From assembly GCA_009760855.2 (NCBI GenBank), contig WPIO01000037.1, positions 1,637,001-1,701,000 of the forward strand: DNA of 64,000 nt. The letters are read 5' to 3'. The position numbers were made by a program, and so were the translations under genes. The notes beneath the pieces are model-generated. The model worked only from the letters and a program-made list of their open reading frames with translations. It had not been told where the DNA came from and ran no database searches. Shown here piece after piece: positions 54,401 to 64,000 of the stretch (positions are counted from its first letter, which is position 1; every line of letters starts with the position of its first letter). Source of the stretch: Cristatella mucedo (Eukaryota > Bryozoa > Phylactolaemata > Cristatellidae).

Positions 54401-55356
54401 TATGCTTAAGTTTCCAAATTGTGCGACTTAGGTCCGGTATGAAAGGGGGCTTAACTAAATACCAATGCTGGAAACGCCGCCATCGTCGCCCTAGTCAAAT
54501 CTTATCTTATTACGTTGCCTCATGCTATTTGTCTTCCTGCAGCAAGGCCGTTTTCATTGCGTAAGGTTTGAATAGGAGCTTTCCTATTGCCTGGTCGGAT
54601 TCTGGATTCGAATGGCGGCGGAGGCGCCGGTCGGAAGTTATAAGCCACTCAAGCGTTGTACATACGTATGAGGACATACAAAGCAGGAAGTGTCAAGTAT
54701 TAAGTCTCGTCGGAAAATATCGCAGCCGTCTGTCTGGTAAGCGGCTCGGAAACGTCACCACCGAAGTGCCCGGATCCCCCCCCCCCCCCATAATGAAGGC
54801 CGCAGCCTGGTTGCGGAGCGTTTGGGCATCCCCCGATCTGAGCACGTGATTCACCTCTGACCGGCGCCCAGGCCGACGACGGATTCGCGGCATGGACGGC
54901 AAGTCAGCGATTAAAGGGCACCTAGGATTCTTTCTAAGAAAAACTTTCTGTTTGAAATTTATTTTAATGCGAATGTAAAATTCGACAGCTCTATCGGTGG
55001 AGAAAATCTGTATAGCAGGTATCTGGTAAACTCCCGATTGGCTTGCATTATGGCCGCTGTAGTCATCCGGGCTGTGCCGCTCCGTTCCGTTGTCTCCTTG
55101 CGCGCCCTGTTCCCCAGCTTCACCCTGTAGACTCGCGACGAGTTCCCGACCGGTGCAGCGCGCCGGCCAGTGTGCGCGCGCGCGACGCACGCTCATTCGA
55201 CGAAGCGCTCCGCAGCAGCAGCAGGCGCTGCTGCTGCAGATGTGAACGTGATGCGGCTGAGAGGCGGACCAACTTCCAGCTGCTTCTCGCTGGGCAAGAG
55301 GTGACGGTTCGGCGCGTGTGTCTCGCAGAAATGTGACCGTCCTTTCACGATGAGAA
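54401..55356. promoter_or_regulatory. Upstream region of MBTPS1 with minimal uORF
   Basis: No TATA box or other clear promoter element was identified. Close to the start codon are an ATGTGA start-stop uORF (55,331-55,336) and an out-of-frame ATG at 55,350 whose frame overlaps the coding start. GC content rises from about 55,040. If transcribed, these would reduce initiation at 55,357. A short C10 run lies at 54,777-54,788. Confidence 0.4.
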
Positions 55357-57829
55357 ATGCAGCTGCGCCGTTCAAGCCAGAGATGTGTGCGGCTCGGCAC
55401 ACTCTTTCTCCTAGCGGCGGCGTTCTTCGGCGTTTCGGAGGCGTGCAATGCGACCGACGACCTGGACGACTTGGCCACCGCATCGTCGCGTGTTGAGAGC
55501 GTCGATCGCGAGTACATCGTAAAATTCAACGGCTACTACACATCGGCCGCGCGGTCGGGTTTCATCGCGGCCGCGCTACGCAAGCACTCGCGCTGGAATG
55601 TCGTGCGTCGCGACAATCCTGCGTCCGGGTTTCCGAGCGACTTCGACGTCCTGCAAGTCCTCGCCGTCGAGGAGAGCGTCCTGCTGAGCGCTCTGGAAGA
55701 CCATCCAAACGTCGTCAGGGTGAGTCCAAATTTGAAAGTCACGCGGACGCTGAAATCGCTGCGAGACGCCAGCTGCGACGCCGAACCATCGAGGAGGACC
55801 GTCGTCGACCAGTGCGTCACGCCTGCTGCGCCTCAGAGGAAGCTCGCCGGCGTCGATGCGTTCTGGGAGTCGGTCAGCTTCAAGAGCCGCGGCCTCAAGC
55901 GCGCGCTGCCGCGCCAGATAACGTCGGCGCTGAACGCCGAGGCGCTGTGGAGGCTGGGAGTCAGCGGCCGGGGCGTTCGGGTGGCCGTCTTCGACACCGG
56001 CTTGGCCGAGGATCACCCCCACTTCAAACCGGGTCGCGTGAAGGACCGAACGAACTGGACTGACGAGAAAATCAAAACGGACGAGCTCGGCCACGGGACG
56101 TTCGTCGCCGGCATAATAGCCAGCCACAAAGACTGCCTCGGCTTTGCGCCGGACGCCGACCTGTACGTGTTCCGCGTGTTCACCAACAGTCAGGTGTCGT
56201 ACACGTCCTGGTTTCTGGACGCGTTCAACTACGCCATACTCAAGAAGATCCACGTCCTCAATCTGAGCATCGGCGGGCCCGACTTCATGGACCACCCGTT
56301 TGTCGACAAGGTGTGGGAGCTGACGGCCAACGGCGTCATCATGGTATCGGCCATCGGCAACGACGGTCCCCTGTACGGCACGCTGAACAATCCCGCCGAC
56401 CAGCTGGACGTCATCGGCGTGGGCGGCATCAACTACGAGAACCAGGTCGCCAAGTTCTCGTCGCGAGGCATGACCGGCTGGGAGCTGCCAAGCGGCTACG
56501 GCCGCGTCAAGCCCGACGTTGTCACGTACGGCGCCTCGGTGCGCGGCTCGTCGGTGAAGGGCGGCTGCCGTACGTTGTCGGGCACCAGCGTCGCGTCGCC
56601 CGTCGTAGCCGGAGCCGTGACACTCTTATATAGCGCCGCGCTGCAGCAACGAGGCGGAGGCGGCGCGGCGGCGAGCCTCGTCAATCCGGCCAGCATGAAG
56701 CAGGTGCTGATCGCGTCGGCGCAGCGCCTGCCCGAGGCCAACATGTTCGAGCAGGGTGCCGGCAAGCTGGACCTGGTGCGCGCCTACCACGCGCTCAAGA
56801 GCTACCGGCCGCAGGCGAGCCTGTATCCGTCCTACGTCGACCTCACCGAGTGTCCGTACATGTGGCCCTACTGCACGCAGCCCATCTACCACACGGGCAT
56901 GCCGACCGTGGTCAACGTCACCATACTGAACGGCATGGCCGTGACAGGCCGCGTCGTCGGCGAGCCGCTGTGGCAGCCGTACGCCGGCCAGTTCGGCGGC
57001 CACCTGGATGTGGCATTTGCCTACTCGTCCATCCTGTGGCCATGGTCGGGCTACCTGGCCGTCTCGATAGCAGTCAAGGAGTCGGCCGCTGCGTGGGAGG
57101 GCGTCGCACAGGGCCAGGTCACTCTGGTCGTCGAGTCGCCGCCGAGCGGCGGCTTCGCCTCGGCGGCCGATGTCGGCGGCGGCGGCTGGGAGCCGCAGCG
57201 CACGACGCTCGTGCTGCCCGTGCGGGCACGCATCGTGCCCGTGCCGGAGCGGCACCGGCGCGTGCTGTGGGACCAGTACCACAGCCTGCGCTACCCGCCC
57301 GGCTACTTTCCACGCGACAACCTGCAGATGAAGGACGACCCGCTCGACTGGAATGGCGACCACGTGCACACCAACTTCCGCGACATGTACGAGCACCTGC
57401 GCAGCCGCGGCTACTACGTCGAGACGCTCGGCGCTCCGCTGACGTGCTTCGGCGCCGCCCTGTACGGCACGCTGCTGATCGTCGACCCCGAGGAGGAGTT
57501 CTTCCGCGAGGAGGCGGCAAAGCTCGAGCGCGACGTGCAGCAGCACGGCATGTCGCTCGTCGTGTTCGCCGACTGGTACAACGCCAGCGTCATGGAGAAG
57601 GTCAAGTTCTACGACGAGAACACGCGCCAGTGGTGGCTGCCGGACACGGGCGGCAGCAACGTGCCGGCGCTCAACCAGCTGCTGGCGCCCTTCGGCATCG
57701 CGCTCGGTGACACGGTGTACGAGGGCGCCTTCAGCCTCGACGAGCACGACATGTACTACGCGTCGGGCACGGGCATCGTGCGCTTCCCGCGCGACGGCCT
57801 CGTTGTGGCCAGCGCGCTCAAGGACCAGG
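55357..57829 (+). CDS. MBTPS1: Site-1 protease (MBTPS1, subtilisin/kexin isozyme 1), exon 1
   Basis: A Golgi serine protease that in animals cleaves SREBP and ATF6 in the lumen. Exon 1 gives 824 codons plus one base. Residues 1-30 form a signal peptide ([17 protein letters not shown]). A prodomain follows, with RTLK (130-133) and RGLK (178-181), both fitting the R-x-L-x self-cleavage rule. The subtilisin domain has D213 in [16 protein letters not shown]246 in [11 protein letters not shown], oxyanion N335 in [11 protein letters not shown] and S411 in [13 protein letters not shown]. These positions are within 5 residues of the human enzyme (D218/H249/N338/S414). The long C-terminal luminal part continues in exon 2. 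The donor is CAGG|GTAAGA. A single exon this large suggests intron loss. The frame is intact. Confidence 0.95.
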
Positions 57830-58074
57830 GTAAGATGGCGCCGCTGCCGCCGGGGCGCTGCTGCTGCTGTGCTCCGACCGACCGTCGGTCAGTCGATCGA
57901 TCGGGTGGGACCGATCACGTGCACGCGCTCGGCTCGAATTTGCCGATAGCGAGCGCCGGTGCAATTCGTCACGTGAGCCCTCGCCTGCAGTTCTTTTGAG
58001 TGCTGCTGCACTGCAGCTTTAACTCGAGCTCCGCTGCTGAGCTGACGGGACCACTTAGTTCTCTCCAACCTCTG

Positions 58075-58100
58075 CCCCCCCCCCCCCCCCCCCCCCCCCC
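58075..58100. repeat. Poly-C tract
   Basis: A run of about 26 C on the plus strand within the MBTPS1 intron; i-motif and G4 potential. Length is uncertain in any sequencing technology. Confidence 0.9.
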
Positions 58101-60171
58101 GCCGACCAACCCACCAGCCCGCAGGATGATTTTGGCTGGAGCAGCCAGCATATGTGGGAGTAGCTGTTCCAAGCATCGAATTTGGCAGGCTGATGCATGC
58201 CCGGAGATGATTGCCTTTTTTGCGGCCCTACTCACCCGGGATCGGTATCGAGCCGGTCTCGGCAACTCGGCACTCTTCCTGTCGGCGTGCCACACCTCGA
58301 CGGAGGCGGGTCCACGGCCCGCTGCTCATCTTTGTGGCCGTGGAGTGCTTCGAGTCGGCTCTTCAGCGGCTCGGGGCGCTCCGCCTAGAGGGCAGCGCAG
58401 CTGCTGTCCGCCATTGCTCCCCTTCCACTCCTGCCAGCTCGTGCCCATGTGTCTCTCCCATGCTACCTCGCCCCGGTTGCCTCGATGGGTCTGCAGGATG
58501 GCAGGGGTGGCAGGGCAGCTGCCACGAGCTGCTTCTCGCTCCCTCCTTCCCTCCTTCCCCCCAGCTCCCTCCGCGAGCCTCTTCTTCGTCCGGCCCATCG
58601 TGTCTTCTCGTCTGCTTGCAGCATGCTGGCCCCCGATGGACTTTGTCTAACCTGGCGCTGCTCTGAGCTCACCCGGCTGACCTAGGAGCATGCCGCCGCC
58701 GGCGAGTCGATCCCTAATGAGAGTCGGAAGCTCGTGCTCCGAGTAGATCGAGGGCCTCAATCCAACCTGGGCTTGCCGTCCTGTTCTGCAGCAGTGATGT
58801 GGTGGGTGCTCTCAGTCAAGCGGAGACAGCTTGAGACTTGCTGTGAGACCCGCGTTCTTCTTCTCCTCCTCAGCCCTTCTCCTCCAGTCCTGCGTAGGTG
58901 CGCTTCGCGGTTGACTAGCGTTGGGCCTCGTTAGTTGACTTAGCGGCTGACTTAGCAGCCACAGCATTGCGGGGTGGCAGACAAGCCTCGACGGTCATCA
59001 CTACACCGCTCGCTCGCAGGGGTGTGTGTGTGTGGGTGGGTGAGACAATAATCGTCTGGCTCCCATCCCTAGACGAGGGGATCCCATCCCTAGACGAGGG
59101 GATCCCATCCCTGTCCAGTCACCCTGGCTTCTAGAAGCCCATAGAACCTCCTCCTCTCAACGCCGAGGCGAGAGCCTGCCAAAAACCAGAGAGGCCTGAG
59201 GACCCGTCTGCCTGTTCTCCAGCTGCCGACTGTGGCACATCTGTCCCAGCAGTCCTGCGCTGCCGTCGTGCCATGCTGCAGACGTACTCGACTGCCCTCT
59301 TGACTCTCAGCTCTGCCCATCACTTTCTCTTTGCTGCCTGTGTCCAATGAGGTCAAGGCTGATTACATATCTACTGGTGCCGGCTTTGAGTTTGAGTTCG
59401 GTTCTGAGTGGCTACGCTGCTGTAGAACTGTCACCAGCAGCATAGCCACTCACCGAGTCTACATGGCTTTGTAGATTTACAGATACTGATTCGTTAGGGG
59501 AGGGGGTTACTTGAACGGGCCAACAGTGGCTGCACGAGCAGGCAGCAAACGCTTAGTGCGCTGCTTGCATTGTGTTCGTGTACGTGGGTGCAGCAGCGCC
59601 CACGTTTTTAAAATAGAGCTTGCAGCATATTCACACGGCAGCAATAAAGGCATCTTGCAGATCTGACAGCGATAAAGGCATCTTGCAGATGCCTTTATCG
59701 CTGTCAGATGTCTAGTCCAGTGTCCTTTGCGTGTGCCATTGCTACTGCCGCACGGAATTCCTGAAATCTTCATCGAAGAAGGGATACGGTTGGCAAAAAA
59801 AGGGAATCTTTTGAGCTCGTGCTCAAAGTTCTTCTTAGTTGATCCGTTACTGTTTCATGGCCAAAATCTGTGGCCTTGCTAGGCAAGTAAAACATTAGTC
59901 ATTGCATGCGCCGGTAGTCATGTGACGTTTCACTGCTGCTTTCTGTCAAATTGCATTGCTTTCGTGCCACGAGTCGTCTGCATGTAGTCACGGGCACGTA
60001 GTCACGTGCACATATCAACTTTATAGTGTCTCTCTTGGACAGTACTAAGGCATTGCTTGCTCAATCTCAATCAATCAATCAAAAAAACCATTGCAGTCGC
60101 CAGTGCTGCTGCTACTGCTGCTCGTTTTTCTGCTGCTGCTGGTGGCGCCGTTGACCTCAAATTTAGCCACT

Positions 60172-61085
60172 TAATAATAATAATAATGCACTTGATAAAG
60201 CGCCCTCAGAGAACTCAATCTCTTTCTAGGCGCTTTACATTTGCTGCAAAGGGAAATGCAATTGAATGGTGAGTAGTATCATGCTTGATAAACAACATGA
60301 ACAACATGGTTAGGGATGACATGCACAGGGTCAGCATGCAAATGTGGTTAGTGGCAGCATGCACAGTGTCAGCACACATAAGCACATGAAGGACGAATCA
60401 CAGGGACCCACTAAATGCTGTCCTAAATAGGCGTGTTTTTTAAGTTCTTTTTAAATGTGGTCAAGTCAGGGGATGTTCTGACGCAAGTCGGGAGGGAGTT
60501 CCAGGCTTTGGGAGCTTACGAACTAAATGCACGGTCTCCAAAGGATTTGAGGTTTGTACGAGGTAGTGGTAAACTGTTGGATTCCGAAAAGTGGGTGGTA
60601 CGATGCTTGGCCTGATGAGGGAGTATATCTGAGAGATAGGCTGGAGCCAAAGAATGGAGTGGCCTAAAAGTGAGCGACAAAACCTTGAAGTCAATCCGTT
60701 GCTTGACTTGGCTTGGCTTGGCTTGGTAGCCGGTGCAGGTCGGTGAGAAGTGGTGTAATGTGGCAACTGCGACGCTCATGACAGACTAGCCTAGCTGCGG
60801 AGTTTTGCACAAGCTGCAATCGCCTGATCGCACATGCTGGTAGGCCAATAAGCAGTGAGTTGCAGAAGTCGAGATTGGATGTCACGAATGCATGGACCAA
60901 CTTAGATGTGGTATCTTTATCTAAACAAGCCCGAATTTTAGCAATGTTATGAAGCTGAAAATAGGCGGATTTGACTGTGGAGCTGATATGGTTGTCTAAC
61001 GAGAGGTCGCTTTGGAATATGACACCTAGATTTCGAGCTGATTCAACAAGAGACATGCTGACAGAGCCCATTTCGAGCACTTTCT
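60172..61085 (-). mobile_element. LINE copy i in the MBTPS1 intron
   Basis: The minus strand has the 3' tail with (ATT)n (60,172-60,250), the C-terminal domain (DRAFSS region at 60,530), and RT C-terminal sequence to about 61,085. A (TTGGC)4 expansion lies at 60,703-60,727. It matches copy e closely. Confidence 0.87.
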
Positions 61086-61637
61086 GGTCTGGACGGGTGA
61101 GTGCGTATCGGAGGGGTGTGCAGGCTTCCGTGTTAATTTTTTTATTTATGTTAATTTTTTTATTTATGTTAATTTTTTGTGATACCGAGGGCTGCAGAGA
61201 CCTCATCCGGGTATGGATCCCTGTATGTGCCAGGGGTAAGCCTTCACCCGTGTGACCGGCTAATGTGCAGGCGCAGCTGCACCGACCTCTACTATCTGCC
61301 AGCGAGTTTTTTAGCAGCCAATGACCGAACGAGGTTCTATGAAAGAATACAGCAAGCTGTGCGAATTCCAAGCGGTGCTGGTGGCAGAGGCAGGCGTGAA
61401 GTTTGCTGGTACGTGCGTGCGTAAGTTTGTGCAAAGTCTGCGGTGGGCCAGTTTGCTAGCTCCACTGCAGAACTTAGAATAGGATGGTGAGCTGGGTGGC
61501 TGCTTCAGTACGCTCGCCCTGAGCACAGATTTGGCTGGTAGCTGTGCCCCATCATGCTGGTCTGAATGGCAGTTATTAGTATAGCGACATATCGGTATGA
61601 GTGTATGTGCGAGCACGTGGTGTGGGTGTGTGTGTGT

Positions 61638-61830
<193 letters not shown>

Positions 61831-62727
61831 GCGTGCATGTCTATGCGTAGCTGCATGCGTGTGGGTGTGGTGTGCTCGCACGTGTCCACTCACACACACA
61901 TGGCCAGGTGTTGTCTTTGGCGTCTGCTATAGCTGTTTAAGGTTGTTTACCAGTTTGATTTAAATAAAGCCTGTCACTGGCTCGTCTATATATGTTGATC
62001 CGCCGCTTTACCGGACTGTTCGTTTTCTGGAGACGGCCAGGGCTGAGAAAGATTATATCCTGATTTAGTGCACTCGAAGAATCACGTGCCTGCGTTGACG
62101 ATCGTGGTTTTCCCTGTCGGCGCGTACTGTATGTGTCTCCGGCCGGCAGCTCCGCAAAGTCGCGCATGGCTGAATGGGTGTTATGCCAGAGTCCCGAGTT
62201 TCATTCAGAGCACTCGAAGCCTGAGAAAGGCTGTCGATAAGCGCTTGGAAGCCAGCGAACGACCTTCATCTCGCTCGGCAACTTGAACATGGGTAGCCTA
62301 CTATTGGAGTCAGATTGGCAGTTCAAGATGTGAGCGGCATAGTGCTAGCAGCCTACGGCTGCTGCACAAGAGGTGCAAACTCCAGCTTTTGCTGAAACGA
62401 GGCCGAGCGCAGAGCTGCAGTGAGATTGCCGAAGTGAGTTCGTTGAGTGGCCGCACAGCAATAGCTAGTGTTAGTGTTGCTTACAAGTCTGTAATAAAAA
62501 AAAAAAACTGAAATGGTGTTGATCCTGCTACTGCCCTCCCTGCCACCTACCACCGTAGCTGTGTTACCAACTCCTCCTCCTCCCCCCCCCCGACCTCAGC
62601 CGCGGCTGCAGGCGTGAAGTTTGAGCAGTCTGCTGCTTTAACGCTGGCTTCTGTAGTCGCGGCTAGAAGCCCAGCAGCTGAGCTCAAGGGGTTTCATATT
62701 TTTCCCCCTTTACCTTCCACGCGGCAG

Positions 62728-63653
62728 GCAAGGACGTGCTGGTCGGCGGAGCGCCGGTCGAATCGCAGGCGGCCATCCTCGGCCTGTACCGCCACCATCG
62801 CGGCCCGGCCGGCGTCGGCCTGGCGCGCACGCAGGGCTCGGGTCGCGTGGCCGTCTACGGCGACTCGAGCTGCCTGGACAGCAGTCACATGCAGAAGGAC
62901 TGCTTCTGGCTGCTCGACGCCCTCCTCGAGTTCACCAACCACGGCCGCGTGGCGCCGGCGCTGGAGCGCCTCGCTCGCCCGTTCGCCGACGACGCGGCGT
63001 CGGCCGCCGCAGCGCTTCCGGCTCGGCTCGCGGGCAACCGGCTGCATCGCTACTCCAAGGTGATCGAGCTGGCACCGGGCGACGGCGGCGGCACCCGGGA
63101 GACTCGCCTGCGCCCGTTGCCGCCGTGCCCACAGCTTGCCTGGGCGCCGGCGAGCCCGCTCAACGTCACGCTGCCACTTGCCGGTTCGGGCGGCCTGTTC
63201 AGGCACCAGCGCCTGCTGTCGGTCGGGCAGGCGGACGCCGGCGGTGTCGCTGCAGCTGGCGCGCTGGCGGCAGCAGCAGGCGGTGGTCGGTTGGCGCCCG
63301 AGCTGGCCGCTGCCGCCGCAGCAGTCGTGCCCGTCGGCATCAAGGACTCGGCGGCCGGCGCAGTGGCGCAGGCGGTGGCCACGGTCGGAGGAGGCGACGC
63401 GGAGGCAGCGGCGGCAGCGGTCGGAGGCCTAGGCGACTGGGACTGGGCAGGCCGACAGCTGCACGAGCAGGACTCGGACCCGACGGCCTTCTTCTCGGCC
63501 GTGGCGCTGCTCGGCATCGTCGTGGTGGCCGTGTTCATCGTGCACTTCGTGCGAAAGAGCTGGCCGAGGAAGAAGAGGCGCACGCACCATCTCAGCAGGC
63601 ACCGCCTGCAGGCGGCCTCGCCTCCGGCAGGCCGGACGCCCGGCGGGGTGTGA
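62728..63653 (+). CDS. MBTPS1: Site-1 protease (MBTPS1), exon 2 and stop
   Basis: The exon joins in phase 1 (the split codon is Gly) after CACGCGGCAG. It encodes the C-terminal luminal part with ILGLYRHHRG, VAVYGDSSCLDSSHMQKDCF, WLLDALLEFTNHG, NRLHRYSKV and RPLPPCPQLAWA, which match the animal S1P C-terminus closely. An Ala/Gly-rich segment of about 100 residues follows, unusual for the family. A membrane helix (SAVALLGIVVVAVFIVHFV, about residues 1,078-1,099) and a very basic cytosolic tail (RKSWPRKKRR) end the protein. The stop is TGA at 63,651. Total 1,132 residues, against about 1,050 in mammals. Confidence 0.93.
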
Positions 63654-64000
63654 CGAGGCCGCCGGATGCCGCCTGCCCGGCGGGCAGCTTCCGGCAGCTT
63701 CTATCGCTCCCGACTGGGTGCTGGGATCTGCGCCCGGTTTTACGGGTGCGGCAGGCAGCCGCTTCAGCCGCGTTGGTGCTGCGATTGGGTCGTGTAGATC
63801 CAGCCACGTACGCTTTGCCGTTTGCCCTTTGTATCGATTTTGCTCGACACTGCTGCTGGCTGGCTCTCCAGCCTGCCTCAAGAGTGTTGAGGTGTATGTG
63901 GGTTCGTGTGACGACAGGGCCGTGTCGTCAGGGAGGCTGTTTTTTCTGATCGGCACGTGACGTCGGCATGTGACATGCTGGTGCTCCGTTTTCACTTTGC
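63654..64000. other. MBTPS1 3' flank / 3' UTR
   Basis: GC-rich sequence after the stop codon. No AATAAA polyadenylation signal is seen before the window ends, so the transcript end is probably outside. Confidence 0.5.

Noticed and set aside
54693-55529. A 278-codon minus-strand frame over the MBTPS1 start, and long minus-strand frames at 56,626-57,747
   Set aside because: They are antisense shadows of the GC-rich MBTPS1 coding sequence with no recognised domain.

Overview
The window is nuclear DNA of a metazoan, probably an invertebrate. The evidence is an intact, secreted and membrane-anchored site-1 protease gene (MBTPS1), Ig-domain exons of an L1/neuroglian-type neural adhesion molecule, spliceosomal introns, many CR1/L2-like LINE copies, tRNA-derived SINEs, a hAT transposon and long simple repeats. 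I cannot name the species or phylum from what is visible.

Region 1 (1 to about 23,100) is AT-rich and unlike the rest. It is a decayed Polinton/Maverick (adintovirus-like) element of at least 22.7 kb whose left end lies outside the window. Recognisable parts are an rve-type integrase, a protein-primed family B DNA polymerase, an A32/FtsK-like packaging ATPase, an adenain-like cysteine protease behind a zinc ribbon, and a double-jelly-roll major capsid protein. Three tandem penton-like jelly-roll genes, a pVI-like protein with an adenain-type cleavage site and a minor capsid protein with a parvovirus-like phospholipase A2 domain are also present. A YqaJ-type nuclease, two or three phage-tail-fibre-like genes, a membrane-active minor protein, an HNH-AP2 endonuclease of foreign composition and several small unknown genes complete the set. 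Most long genes carry stop codons or frameshifts. A 5'-truncated host LINE tail sits inside a fibre gene, so the element is endogenous and not a free virus or contaminant. Nearly every start codon has a TATATAG(A)n motif directly in front of it, which suggests a shared promoter and almost leaderless mRNAs.

Region 2 (about 23,100 to 55,300) is host DNA. Seven minus-strand exons (45,192 down to 29,026) encode Ig1 to the first half of Ig4 of an L1-family adhesion molecule, with matching phases and one conserved cysteine per half-domain. The Ig4 second half, the FNIII and the membrane exons were not found, so they are probably left of the window and the Polinton would then lie in an intron. Introns are filled with LINE copies (longest 31,880-34,897, endonuclease plus RT), SINEs nested in LINEs, a complete hAT element with 11-bp TIRs and an 8-bp target duplication (45,460-47,866), and CT, CA and TA microsatellites.

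Region 3 (55,357 to 63,653) is MBTPS1 on the plus strand: two exons, 1,132 codons before the stop, catalytic triad D213/H246/S411, and a C-terminal membrane segment. Its 4.9-kb intron carries a LINE fragment, a poly-C tract, a perfect 22-bp hairpin and a long GT repeat. The L1-family gene and MBTPS1 are arranged head to head.
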